Position numbers and translations under genes: made by a program
The notes under the pieces: generated by a model
What the model saw: the letters and a program-made list of their open reading frames with translations, nothing else
Told to the model about the DNA's origin: nothing
The model's database searches: none
Shown here: positions 37,182 to 46,500 of the stretch, piece after piece
How positions within the stretch are numbered: the first letter of the stretch is position 1
Layout: each line of letters opens with the position of its first letter
Assembly: GCA_910587925.1 (NCBI GenBank)
Contig: CAJUOC010000009.1
Span: forward strand, 12,697-76,696
DNA: 64,000 nt
From: an uncultured Muribaculaceae bacterium
GTDB taxonomy: Bacteria; Bacteroidota; Bacteroidia; Bacteroidales; Muribaculaceae
Direction of reading: 5' to 3'

Positions 37182-37721
37182 TCAGTCGAGGGGTTGGAGG
37201 AGGGAGGAGTGGAGGAAGGGGAGGGCGACGGCGCAGATGCCTTCGATCTGCACGACGACGCGGCGGTCGCGACGCACTCGGCGCACTCGGCCCTCGGCGC
37301 CTTTGAAGATGCCGTCGGTCACGCGCACGCGCTGGCCGGTGGCGTAGGCCGGGCCGGGCGAGTCGATAAAGAGGAGTCCGGCGTCGGGCGCGGAGCTGAC
37401 GAGCATAAACATGTGCATCTCGCTGTCGGGGATTGCCTGCGGTGTGGTATGCCCGGCATCGCGGTAGATGTAAAAGGGGCGGCCTGACTGCAATGCCTCG
37501 CGCTCAAGGTCGAGCAGCTGCCCGGCGGGAGCCTGTACAAACAGCAGGCGGCTCACAGCGGGGCGCTCTATCTTGTGGCCGCGGGAGTCAATAGTCTGCG
37601 CCAGCGGGAGATACACGGCATCGACAAGCGCCGAAAGCCGGTCGCGTGTGTCAAACTCGCGGCCGGGCCGCACATTGAGTGCATACCAGCGTGATGTGTC
37701 TGTATCGTGCTCTGCGGGCAT
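37182..37721 (-). CDS. UpxY-type NusG-like transcription antiterminator
   Basis: This 179-residue protein is a NusG paralogue. It has an NGN domain from RWYALNVRPGREF to the hydrophobic core SRLLFVQAP (about 11-70) and a KOW domain near the C-terminus (GQRVRVTDGIFKGAEGRV, about 128-145). In Bacteroides, UpxY proteins travel with RNA polymerase on their own capsule operon and prevent early termination in the leader. The open frame extends far upstream, but the promoter at 37925-37956 and the family N-terminus fix the start at 37721. No UpxZ partner follows. Confidence 0.88.
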   Translation of the reverse strand: MPAEHDTDTSRWYALNVRPGREFDTRDRLSALVDAVYLPLAQTIDSRGHKIERPAVSRLLFVQAPAGQLLDLEREALQSGRPFYIYRDAGHTTPQAIPDSEMHMFMLVSSAPDAGLLFIDSPGPAYATGQRVRVTDGIFKGAEGRVRRVRRDRRVVVQIEGICAVALPFLHSSLLQPLD

Positions 37722-37918
37722 CTGACTCTGATTGTCGCCGCGCCGGCGGGGTGCCTTTGCAGGCGGCCGGATACTTCGCTCCCTCGCCCGGCTGGATGAG
37801 CCGGGCCTGAGGACGCGGACAGACCGGCTCGGCTCCGTCGCCGCTCCGATACTCTTCGCTGCCTCTGTCTCAGCGCAGGCCGAAGTATCCGGGGCCGCCG
37901 TATCGGGCGGCCGTTTTC
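37722..37918 (-). promoter_or_regulatory. Structured 5' leader of the polysaccharide operon
   Basis: This is a roughly 195-base untranslated leader between the promoter and upxY. On the RNA a 5' hairpin can form (37912-37906 with 37899-37893, GGCCGCC/GGCGGCC). The 37899-37893 arm can instead join a long-range stem: 37899-37881 with 37778-37762, 17 pairs with a 2-base bulge. An inner hairpin pairs 37805-37799 with 37793-37787 around 5 bases. The two states exclude each other, as expected for a leader that controls elongation. Confidence 0.65.
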
Positions 37919-37924
37919 CGTGTG

Positions 37925-37956
37925 CAAAGGTAGGCAATTCCGCTCTAATATGCAAA
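37925..37956 (-). promoter_or_regulatory. Promoter of the polysaccharide operon
   Basis: On the minus strand TTTG (37956-37953) is followed after 20 bases by a perfect TACCTTTG (37932-37925). I see no flanking inverted repeats of the kind that make Bacteroides capsule promoters invertible. Confidence 0.85.
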
Positions 37957-37990
37957 ACCGCCGCGGCAAGCGCCGCGCGCCGACTTGGAT

Positions 37991-38021
37991 TTTGCGGTAC
38001 GGCCATTTTTGCGTACTTTTG
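37991..38021 (+). promoter_or_regulatory. Promoter for the rhomboid genes
   Basis: TTTG at 37991-37994, 19 bases, then a perfect TACTTTTG at 38014-38021, 22 bases before the rhomboid start. It is divergent from the polysaccharide promoter, 34 bases away. Confidence 0.85.
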
Positions 38022-38043
38022 CGCGGTACAATCAAAAAAGAAG

Positions 38044-38784
38044 ATGAATTTCCTACAACGCATACCTCCTGTAGTAGGCAATCTGCTTATCATAAACGTA
38101 ATCCTCTGGGCTGTGCCGGCGTTCATACCCTCGCTCGGACGCACCATGGAGAATTATCTGGCGCTGCACTATTTCACATCGCCGGGCTTCAACGTGGCCC
38201 AGCTGGTGACATATATGTTTCTGCACGCGGGGCTCGGCCATCTGTTTTTCAACATGTTTGCCCTGGTGGTATTCGGAGCGCCCATCGAGTGGACAATGGG
38301 CTCGCGCCGCTTTCTCTTCTACTACATCACTTGCGGTATAGTGGCAGGTCTGGTGCAGATGGGAGTATTTGCCGTCATGATAGACAAGTACACTACCATG
38401 TTTTCGGCGGCGGAATACGACGAGATAATACGCCGCGGCTGGGAGCTGATGCGCCAGGGCTACAATTTCACCGACCCGACGCTCGGCACCCTCAACGCTC
38501 TGGTCAACACCCCGATGGTGGGCGCCTCGGGAGCCGTATACGGCGTGATACTCGCCCTGGGTATGCTCTTTCCCAACCAACCGATGTATCTCTTCTTCAT
38601 CCCCTATCCCATCAAGGCCAAATGGCTGGTGATAGGCTATGCCGTGATTGAGCTGGCACAGGGGATGGGCAATATGGTGACCAACGTGGCCCACTTCGCG
38701 CATCTCGGCGGCATGATTGCCGGTGTGGCGCTCATACTATACTGGCGCCGTCGCGGGGTATTCAACAATCACTGGTTTTTCTGA
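38044..38784 (+). CDS. Rhomboid family intramembrane serine protease
   Basis: The 246-residue multi-helix membrane protein has the rhomboid active site: Ser162 in GASGAVYG and His220 in AHFAHLGG. It also has the FLHAGLGHLFFNM motif of helix 2. Rhomboids cut transmembrane segments; the substrate is unknown. There is a longer loop between helices 3 and 4 (about 115-150) than in E. coli GlpG. The ATG at 38044 lies just after the promoter. Confidence 0.93.
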   Translation: MNFLQRIPPVVGNLLIINVILWAVPAFIPSLGRTMENYLALHYFTSPGFNVAQLVTYMFLHAGLGHLFFNMFALVVFGAPIEWTMGSRRFLFYYITCGIVAGLVQMGVFAVMIDKYTTMFSAAEYDEIIRRGWELMRQGYNFTDPTLGTLNALVNTPMVGASGAVYGVILALGMLFPNQPMYLFFIPYPIKAKWLVIGYAVIELAQGMGNMVTNVAHFAHLGGMIAGVALILYWRRRGVFNNHWFF

Positions 38785-39431
38785 TGGCTGCAGGCCCGAA
38801 GCGATACCTGGGTGTGATACCGGCACTGGCCGTGGTGGTGTTGTACGCCGCCGGGGTGCAGTCGCCGTCACTGTCGGCATCGACTGTGGTATCGGCTCCA
38901 TACAGCCTGCTTACCTACACCGTCTCGCACGCCGGCTGGCTCCACGCCGGAGCCAATGCCGCCATGCTGCTCATCGCGGCCGAGGCGGCCATACGCCTCG
39001 GCGGAGCGGCGCGCGCCGCTCTGGTCGCTCTCGCGGCCGCCGTAGCCGCGGGGCTTATATTTTGCGCGGCCACCGCGGCGCTCAATCCCGACGCCACTCT
39101 CGAGGGAGCCTCTGCCGTGGCGCTTGCCCTCGCTGCCTATGATACGACTTTAATGCGCGCGCGTATACCTATATACCTGCTGGGGCTCCTGGCCGTAGCT
39201 ATGATTTTTGGTCCTAACGCCGGCGGCGGCCTGGCCCACTGCGCCGGTTTTGCCGTCGGGCTGGCTTTTGCCTCAGTCCATAACCGCCGCTCCGAGCGCC
39301 TCCGCGCTCATATGCTGGCCGAGCGCGACCGCATACGCCGCAAGGCCGAGGATTCGGGCTACGCTTCGCTCACACCCGGCGAGCGCAATCTACTCCACAC
39401 ACCAATTCTGAAAGAAAATGTCATCAAATAG
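38784..39431 (+). CDS. Second rhomboid-family membrane protein
   Basis: This 215-residue protein has about five or six helices. It keeps weaker versions of the rhomboid motifs: SHAGWLHAGANAAML for helix 2, EGASAVALA with the possible Ser nucleophile, and LAHCAGFAVG with the possible His. The C-terminal tail (SGYASLTPGERNLL) matches the tail often found after Bacteroidetes rhomboids. The first gene lacks this tail. It shares one base with the previous stop, so the two are translated together. It is active or a pseudo-protease partner; I cannot decide. Confidence 0.75.
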   Translation: MAAGPKRYLGVIPALAVVVLYAAGVQSPSLSASTVVSAPYSLLTYTVSHAGWLHAGANAAMLLIAAEAAIRLGGAARAALVALAAAVAAGLIFCAATAALNPDATLEGASAVALALAAYDTTLMRARIPIYLLGLLAVAMIFGPNAGGGLAHCAGFAVGLAFASVHNRRSERLRAHMLAERDRIRRKAEDSGYASLTPGERNLLHTPILKENVIK

Positions 39432-40557
39432 CAAATCACACAGGCCGTGGTGGAAGCGCGCCATACGTTTCATACTCTGGACCGGCACCATCTTTTTCAC
39501 CCTCGGGCTGCTCGTGGCATCGTACTCGGGCGAGGTAGAGCCGCGCGACTTCGTGCTCGCCCCCGTCATGCTCCTGACCTATCCGCTGTGGATTTACGGC
39601 ACGGTGGTATTTGTGGTGCTCGACGTGTTTGCCTGCCGCCGGGCGCTGCTCGCGGCCATCCCGATGATCGCGGCGTGCATACCCTCGCTGTGGACATACG
39701 CTCCGCTCAACCTCACCCGCCCGACACTCAAGGTCGAGGAGGGCGCCGAGGTGCATACGTTCAGCTTTATGACATACAATGTCGCCGCTTTCCACAACTT
39801 CTCCTACTCTTTCCCAGGCGACGTAAACCCCACCATCAGCTACATCCTGGGGACCGACGCCGATGTGGTCAACCTCCAGGAGGTATACACCTTTGCCACA
39901 TCTGAGTCGGAGCACATCACCGCCGCGCAGGTCGACTCCATATACCGCGAGTATCCTTACGTGATGACATTCGGCGAGATGCAGGCGATGCTGTCGAAGT
40001 ATCCGGCCGACCCGGTGAGCCACGACTGGCGCAATGTGAAAGGCAACGAGATAGCCGTATTCCGCCTGTTTATCCACGGCGAACCGGTGACGGTATTCAA
40101 CGTGCATCTGCAGTCGTACGGGCTCACGGCCTCCGACAAACTGCTCTACCGCGAGATTACCGAGATGGATGCCCTCGACTTTGCCAAAATCGACAGCGTG
40201 CGCTCGACTCTGATGTCTAAAATCAATATCGCCGCCCAGCAGCGGGCCGACGACGCCCACCACCTGGGCGAACTCATCAAGCGCTTCGGCGGCCCCAATG
40301 TGATAGTGGCGGGCGACTTCAACGACGTGCCCGGCTGCTATACGCTCGAGTATCTGGCCGACCTCGGCTTTCACAATGTCTACAGCGAAATCGGATGCGG
40401 CCCCGACATCACATACAACTCCGACCGCTTCTACTTCCGCATCGACCATGTGCTTTACCGCGGTGCGCTGCAGCCGCTGTCGATACGCCGCGGCCGCATA
40501 CGCTCATCCGACCACTATCCGCTCATCGTCGACTTCGCCATCACCGAGCACGATTGA
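39418..40557 (+). CDS. Endonuclease/exonuclease/phosphatase family membrane protein
   Basis: The 379-residue protein has two or three N-terminal hydrophobic helices (about 15-37, 46-70 and 76-92). An EEP-fold catalytic domain follows: MTYNVAAFHN, VNLQEVYTF with the metal-binding Glu, FNVHLQSYG, AGDFNDVPG and the final SSDHYPLIVDF His. The domain probably lies outside the cytoplasm and cleaves a phosphodiester or phosphate ester of unknown identity. Position after two rhomboids is typical of Bacteroidales. Its 3' end overlaps the convergent T9SS gene by 17 bases. Confidence 0.88.
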   Translation: MSSNSKSHRPWWKRAIRFILWTGTIFFTLGLLVASYSGEVEPRDFVLAPVMLLTYPLWIYGTVVFVVLDVFACRRALLAAIPMIAACIPSLWTYAPLNLTRPTLKVEEGAEVHTFSFMTYNVAAFHNFSYSFPGDVNPTISYILGTDADVVNLQEVYTFATSESEHITAAQVDSIYREYPYVMTFGEMQAMLSKYPADPVSHDWRNVKGNEIAVFRLFIHGEPVTVFNVHLQSYGLTASDKLLYREITEMDALDFAKIDSVRSTLMSKINIAAQQRADDAHHLGELIKRFGGPNVIVAGDFNDVPGCYTLEYLADLGFHNVYSEIGCGPDITYNSDRFYFRIDHVLYRGALQPLSIRRGRIRSSDHYPLIVDFAITEHD

Positions 40558-41881
40558 GCGCCGGGCCCGACGCCGCGCTTTGGCTGGAGCCGATTACGTT
40601 GATGTCGCCTGAGAGTTTGTAGTCTTTGCCGTCGGCGCCGCGGGCCTTGATGGCGTAGAAGTACACGCCGGAGGGCACGACTTTGCCGCCGACTTTGCCA
40701 TCCCACCCTTGGGAGGGATGCGTGAGAGTGGCGAGGCGCTTGCCCCAACGGTTGAAAATCTGACACTCAAAGCTCACTATTGAGCGGTAGCTCACACGCC
40801 ACTCGTCGTTGACGCCCTCCGACGCGCCGGGAGAAAACGCATTGGGGCACAGCAGGCGCGACTCGCCGATATTTATCGTATACACATCGCCCTCGTAAGG
40901 ACACGAGCCGGAGGCGTTGTCGGCCGTAAAGCGCACGTAGCGCGTGCCGGCGTCGGTAAATGTATGGGTAAATTCGAGCTGGTCGTATTGCAGCTCGGCA
41001 TCGGCAAAGTCGGGTGTCACCGACACTTCCCAGCGACGGTATATGGCAGCATCGGTCACAGCGGCACGGAAGGTGATCTCGCAGGGCGCGGAGCCGCCCA
41101 GCGCATCGCTCTCGCCCTCGGTCTTCTGCTCGTTGTCGGCCGACTCATATACCTGCTCGGCCGATGTATGGGCCTCCACTGCCACAGCGGTATACGATGG
41201 AGTGTCGACGTCGCCGACGGTCGGATACCACTCGCGGCTGAAGCGGTCGGGCGACATCGTGAAGCGGGTGTCGCAAAGAGGCGCCGGCACACCGACTGTA
41301 GCGCCGACCGAGGCGATGCTCTCGCTGTGTGTCACCTGCGCGTAAGCGTCGGCCCCGGCGTCGTAGGCCAGAGTATAGTATGAGATGTGGATGTCGCGGT
41401 CGATGACCTGCGGCCGGCCGTTGATGCTGTATGCGGTGATAGCGTCGGCCGAGCCTTGCACGGAGAGCACCGCGCGGCCGCAGTCGCTGCCGTCGGCGAT
41501 GCCAAGGGCGCTCACCATATACCTGTGGCGGGCATAGTCGGTCACCCAGAGATAATGCACGGTCACGCCGTCGGCCTCGGTGATACGGTAGCCGGTGTCG
41601 CCGGCTGTGCCCTGCACCATCGATGTATTGCCGTCGTGGGTCACACCGGTCACCGGCTCGGCAAACGCCGCGCCGCGGCTGTCCCAGCGCTCCCACTGGG
41701 CACCCGGGCGCGAGGCGGTGTAGCTGATTGTCGCATCGGCGGCGTCTTTTACCACATATACCGATGTGTATCCCATCGACTGCGGCACCTGCACCTCGAT
41801 TACGGGCGAGCCGGTGACGGCGACCTGCGCCGCGGCGGCGCAGGATATGGCAAGGAGAGATATCGTAAGAACTTGTTTCAT
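40541..41881 (-). CDS. Secreted protein with T9SS type B (gliding-motility C-terminal) sorting domain
   Basis: The 446-residue protein has a signal peptide ([19 protein letters not shown]). Its last 85 residues are the CHU_C/type B sorting domain: [44 protein letters not shown]. Type IX secretion carries such proteins across the outer membrane. The middle looks like beta-sandwich repeats without recognised enzyme motifs. A near-perfect 10-base hairpin lies at 40699-40720. The start at 41881 overlaps the ruvC stop as ATGA. Confidence 0.85.
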   Translation of the reverse strand: MKQVLTISLLAISCAAAAQVAVTGSPVIEVQVPQSMGYTSVYVVKDAADATISYTASRPGAQWERWDSRGAAFAEPVTGVTHDGNTSMVQGTAGDTGYRITEADGVTVHYLWVTDYARHRYMVSALGIADGSDCGRAVLSVQGSADAITAYSINGRPQVIDRDIHISYYTLAYDAGADAYAQVTHSESIASVGATVGVPAPLCDTRFTMSPDRFSREWYPTVGDVDTPSYTAVAVEAHTSAEQVYESADNEQKTEGESDALGGSAPCEITFRAAVTDAAIYRRWEVSVTPDFADAELQYDQLEFTHTFTDAGTRYVRFTADNASGSCPYEGDVYTINIGESRLLCPNAFSPGASEGVNDEWRVSYRSIVSFECQIFNRWGKRLATLTHPSQGWDGKVGGKVVPSGVYFYAIKARGADGKDYKLSGDINVIGSSQSAASGPALNRAR

Positions 41882-42459
41882 GTCTTGATACGGTCGGGAT
41901 TTTTGGCAATGAAATCTTTCCACGACGACGGCTTGGCCTTGACAGGCTTCGACGACTCGTAGAAGTGGCACAGAGCTGCGGCAAGGGCGTCGGTAGAGTC
42001 GAGCTCCGGCAGCAGCGACTCCTCGGGTATGGCGAGCATACGCACAAGCATGGCCCGCACCTGCTCCTTCGACGCCGCGCCCGTGCCGGTGATGGCCAGC
42101 TTGATGGTACGCGGCTCATACTCGGTGATGGGCACCTCGCGGGCAAGCGCCGCAGCCATCGCCACGCCCTGGGCGCGCCCGAGCTTGAGCATCGACTGCA
42201 CGTTCTTACCGAAGAATGGCGCCTCGATAGCAAGCTCGTCGGGCATATACTGCGCGCACAGGTCGGTCACGCGCTCGTAGATGCGGCGCAGACGCATATA
42301 GTGCGACTCAAATTTGCTGAGCCTCACCACCCCCATGGCCACCATCACAGGCTTGCGCGAACGCACGCCCAGTATGCCGTACCCCATCACGTTGGTGCCG
42401 GGGTCGATACCGAGAATCACGCGCTCGCAGTCGCGCACGTCGGCGGGCGCCGCTTTCAT
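41878..42459 (-). CDS. ruvC: Crossover junction endodeoxyribonuclease RuvC
   Basis: This 193-residue Holliday-junction resolvase has the first catalytic Asp in [12 protein letters not shown], the Glu in [10 protein letters not shown] and the C-terminal Asp residues in [13 protein letters not shown]. The start at 42459 is chosen because it overlaps the DUF4286 stop as ATGA and gives normal length; the frame to 42708 lies inside the upstream genes. No ruvA or ruvB is in the window. Confidence 0.95.
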   Translation of the reverse strand: MKAAPADVRDCERVILGIDPGTNVMGYGILGVRSRKPVMVAMGVVRLSKFESHYMRLRRIYERVTDLCAQYMPDELAIEAPFFGKNVQSMLKLGRAQGVAMAAALAREVPITEYEPRTIKLAITGTGAASKEQVRAMLVRMLAIPEESLLPELDSTDALAAALCHFYESSKPVKAKPSSWKDFIAKNPDRIKT

Positions 42460-42767
42460 GCCAGCACCTCCAGCGTGGTGGGGAAAAACACCGCCCGCTC
42501 GCCCCAGCGGGCCATGGCGTCGGCAAAGAGGCGGCTGCCGTGGTCGGCATACCACAGCTCGATGTCGCCGGCCGACTCGGCATACATATGCACGGCCAGC
42601 GATACCGTGCCCGGCTCGCCGCGGCCGGTCACACGCAGCAGCGCCGGGCGCTGCATCAGCGCGTCGGGCCCGGCGGTGCTCTCGGCAATGAATACTCCGG
42701 CAAGCCACTCGGTGAGCTCGCGCTCTATGGCCGCGTCGGCGGCAAAAGTGATATTATACAGGTACAT
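42456..42767 (-). CDS. DUF4286 family protein
   Basis: The 103-residue protein matches a small Bacteroidetes family of unknown function (start [11 protein letters not shown], middle REL..WL, end FFPTTLEVL). A ferredoxin-like alpha/beta pattern is plausible. No signal peptide. It overlaps the glycosyltransferase upstream by 14 bases and ruvC as ATGA, an arrangement I associate with other Bacteroidales. Confidence 0.75.
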   Translation of the reverse strand: MYLYNITFAADAAIERELTEWLAGVFIAESTAGPDALMQRPALLRVTGRGEPGTVSLAVHMYAESAGDIELWYADHGSRLFADAMARWGERAVFFPTTLEVLA

Positions 42768-43506
42768 TGAATTTTCTTTTGAGATTGCGAAAAAAGAAGC
42801 CCACATGCCGCCATACCGTGGGCAGCGTGCCGTAGTATCGGCACATGATGCGGAAGCGCTCCATGAGCGATGCTCGGCGGTTGGACGTGGTTAAGCCCTC
42901 GCTGAGATAGTCGATAAGTACCGCGCCGGTATATACATTGCGGCGCGAGTGTTGCAGACACTGCACACACCAGTCGTAGTCGGCCGAGAAGCGGTATTGC
43001 ATGGAGTAGCGCGGAGCTATGCGGGCAAGTACCACAAAAGCCTGGTGACACACCAGCATACCGCGGGCAAAGTCGGCATACCCGAGCCGCTCCGGTGCGG
43101 TGAGGTGGCGCGGGCCGATGCGGCGGCCCGAGTCGTCGACCAGGTCGGTCTGCCCGTATACCACCCCGGGATAGTCCTCGCGCATGATGGTATCGGCGAT
43201 GAGTTGCAGAGTGTCGGTCGAGTGAAATTTATCGCCCGAGTTGAGAAAGATGAGATAGTCGCCCGTGGCGAGCGCCATACCCTTGTTCATGGCGTCGTAC
43301 AGGCCGCGGTCGGGCTCGGAGATTAGGCATCGGCGGTCGGCACCGGCAGCCGCGGCGACGAGCGCCCGGGTGCCGTCGGTCGAGGCGCCGTCGACCACGA
43401 TATGCTCATACAGCCCGCACGTCTGCGATGCCACACTGTCGAGAGTGCGTCCGATGGTACCGGCCGCATTGTAGCTTACGGTGATTATGGAGAAGAGCGG
43501 ATTCAT
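42754..43506 (-). CDS. Glycosyltransferase family 2 (WcaA-like)
   Basis: This 250-residue GT-A enzyme has IITVSYNAAGTIGRTLDSV, IVVDGASTDGT, EPDRGLYDAMNKGM and FLNSGDKFHS, matching the colanic-acid WcaE/PssE-like GT2 group. It stands outside the polysaccharide operon, between the AlbA_2 gene and DUF4286. It overlaps the AlbA_2 stop as ATGA. Acceptor unknown. Confidence 0.88.
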   Translation of the reverse strand: MNPLFSIITVSYNAAGTIGRTLDSVASQTCGLYEHIVVDGASTDGTRALVAAAAGADRRCLISEPDRGLYDAMNKGMALATGDYLIFLNSGDKFHSTDTLQLIADTIMREDYPGVVYGQTDLVDDSGRRIGPRHLTAPERLGYADFARGMLVCHQAFVVLARIAPRYSMQYRFSADYDWCVQCLQHSRRNVYTGAVLIDYLSEGLTTSNRRASLMERFRIMCRYYGTLPTVWRHVGFFFRNLKRKFNVPV

Positions 43507-46500
43507 GAGCGGGGAGCGCAGGCTGCGATTTCGGTCTGGATGATTTTAGATGCACGGGGGGCGCCGGTCGCGCACTTCAGGGCGTAGCCTATCTGGCGCG
43601 GCCCCATATCCGAGGCAAGTCCCTGTCTGAAATGCGACACCGCCGAGGAGGCCACCTGCTCGCAGGCAAGCGTCGCCGCCGAGGCGCCGGCGTCGAGCAT
43701 ACGGTATACATCGCCATTGAGATGGGCGGCGTCGATGCGGTCGAGCAAAGTCACGCGGCGGTACATATTGTTGCGGCTGTCGGTATGTATCGACATGAGC
43801 GCCTGGCCGGGCATGGCGACTGTGGCAAAGAGCGGGCGCCGTCCCCGCAGCAGGGCGTAGGGACGGTTCTCGTCCTTCTCGATTATCTCGGCCAGCGGCA
43901 CCTTGAGCGCCACCGGGCCCTCGTACACGGCAAGCAGACAACCCTGCGCCGCCTCCTCTGCCGTGAATGCGAGCGCCAGGCCGCAGTCGGGGTCGTTGTC
44001 GACATAGCAGTCTTGCGACGAGCGCTGTATGCAGTCGTCGCCGGTAAAGTATATGTAGCCGGCGGGAGTGCTGTAGCCCTCCTCATAGTCGTGGAGCACA
44101 TTGGGGCGCCAGTGCGATGTCGGTATCGCAGCGGCCACGACAGTCTCCGCGGCGACGTCGGCATGCTGCGTCTGCGCCTCGGCCACCGGGACTTCCGCAG
44201 CCTGAGCCGGCTCGGGCTCGACGGTGCGCCGGGTCTGCTTCAAGGCAGCTCGCTCGGCCTCAAACTCGGCGCTCTCCTCGGGTGTGAGGTCGACGCTGGT
44301 GCTGCTGCGGCGCACATAGTACTTGTCGTCGAGCTTGACCGGGGTCACGCGTGGCTGTACCTCCACGATGATGACATCGCGGGTGGCCTCGTCGTCGACA
44401 CGTATCTGCACACTCTCGGCCACCAGCGAGCCCCATGTGGCGCGCACGAGATTTTCGAGAAACACACAGAAATTGTCGAGCGTCTTCATCTCGTAGTAGT
44501 AAGAGCCAATCTGCCCCTTGCGGTGGCGGTAATACTCAAAGTCTTCGTACAGACCGGCCGCGCTGCGGGTGGCGTCGTTGACGCCGATATAGAGCGTGCC
44601 GCCCGACGAGTTGATAAAGCTGGCGATGATTTTCAGTATTACGCGCTGCTGACGGGCGGGGTCGGCCTCCACCTTGTCGGTCTTGCTCTTGCGGGCAGGG
44701 TATACGATACTCGACTTGAACTCCACAAACTGACCCTCGCGGCCGTAAGACTTCAGCTCGGTGCGCTCGGCGTTGACACCGAGCAGCGCCGCAATCTTGG
44801 CTTTGAGGCCGCGGGCCACGCTGTCGTCGGGCAGAGCGCCCTCGGGCAGCATGTTGTATGCGAGCACCATGCGGGCCAAGGTGCTCTCGAGAGTATTGCG
44901 CGGGGCATTGACCGTATCCCACAGCTGCGGGCACATCTCAGTCTTGCCCAGCCACGATACTATCTCAAGGCGGCGGTACATGATCTCGAGCAGCGGATTG
45001 CCGTCGACAGTATCGCGGTATGTGGCGAGCTCGTCGGCATCGATACGGCTGTTGGTCGCATAAAACTGATGCAGACGCAGCAGCGAGGCGTGCACGCGCA
45101 GGTCGGCTGCCCGCTCCGCGTCGCCGGCTGCGATGGCCAGCAGACGGGCAAAGAGCAGATAGTCGTAGGCGGTGAGGATGGTCGAGCTCGACAGTGCCTT
45201 GAAGCGGAATATCTCGATGAGTTCGCGCATGTCGTCGACCGACATGGTCTCGCCCATCACCTCAGCCGATTCGTCGGCATCCTGTACAGCCGCCTGCGCG
45301 TTTGGCAGCACGCAGATGTTGCTCATAAGCGTGCGGAAAGCCGTCATTTTCTCGACCTTGACTCCGGCCTCGGCCTCGCATACGATGGTACCCACCATGT
45401 GAGAGGGATTGGAGATGTCGAGCGGTCGCATCACCACCACCGTGCCCGGACGGTAGTCGGGGTCGTCGGCGTCGCGGGTGAGGTAAAATCCGTATCCCAG
45501 CTCCGAGATACAGCGGTACTCGTGGCCGAGACGCTGGGTGATGACTGCGTGGAAAGACTCGCTGAAACTTATCTGCTCGTGGCGCTGCACGTCGATGTCG
45601 TCGGCCATCGAGAAGGTATAGCCGCCGTCGGCACCGATACCCGTCACGCGGGCCAGGAAATGCCGCGGCCGGCCGTCGGAGCCTATGAAGCTGTCGCGGG
45701 CGGCGCGGGGATTGTAGCTGAGGTCTATCGCCCGCAGCGAGAAGTCGACCATATCGCTGCGGCGGATGGTACCGGCGCCGGGGAGATAACTGTCGTCGTC
45801 GATGCGGGCGCTCCATACGGGATCGTCGGAGCCGGTCATCTCGTCGGGGTTGATCACGATGAGCACCTCGTCGTCGATATCGGCGCGCACCTGCTCGCGC
45901 GCAGCATTGGTGGCGGGAGCGCGCTGCTCGGTGAGGGCGGTCTCGATATCGCTCCACAGGCGGCGGTGAGCCTCGAGATTGGCGAGCTTGGCGCCGCTCA
46001 GCTGGGCCACATTGTCGAGATACACCTGCGGCGCGGCGGCCTCGCCGGGGATAAGGCCGGCGGGGAGCGCGCGGGAGTCGGCCGACTCATCGGTGCGGCG
46101 GAGAGCCACACCGTCGGGTCCCACAGTCACGGCGATGTTGCCCGACACAAATACCGACGAGCCCACCATCGCCTTCTGCTCGGCAGTGGCGGGCACCATG
46201 GCGCGCGTCATCAGCATCAGAGGCTGCTTGATGTGGTCGTACTTGTACTCGACCGGTATCGACACGCCGTTGAGCGTGAGATACGCCTTGTCGAGCAGCA
46301 CATCGGCCGACGACGGGCGCAGCAGGGCAATGCAGCGGTAGAGCAGCGAGCGATTGCGCCGCTGACGCTCGGAGTCGCCGGTGCCGATGAGGGTCTGGAG
46401 AGCCACTGCGGTGACAATCTTCTCGAGCAGGTCGCGGTCGGCCTGCGAGTCGGCCTGGGGCAGGGACTCAAGCTGGGCCGAGGCGTGGCGTATGTAGATT

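Noticed and set aside
37900..38040. Invertible capsule promoter as in Bacteroides fragilis
   Set aside because: No pair of flanking inverted repeats around the promoter is visible, and no invertase gene lies nearby.
37722..38147. Extension of the UpxY frame upstream of 37721
   Set aside because: It would run through the mapped promoter and structured leader, and the encoded sequence is basic and unlike NusG.
40699..40720. Hairpin CATCCCaCCC/GGGaGGGATG in the T9SS gene as a third template-switch case
   Set aside because: Short, imperfect and explained by the codons of the conserved HPSQGWDGK motif.
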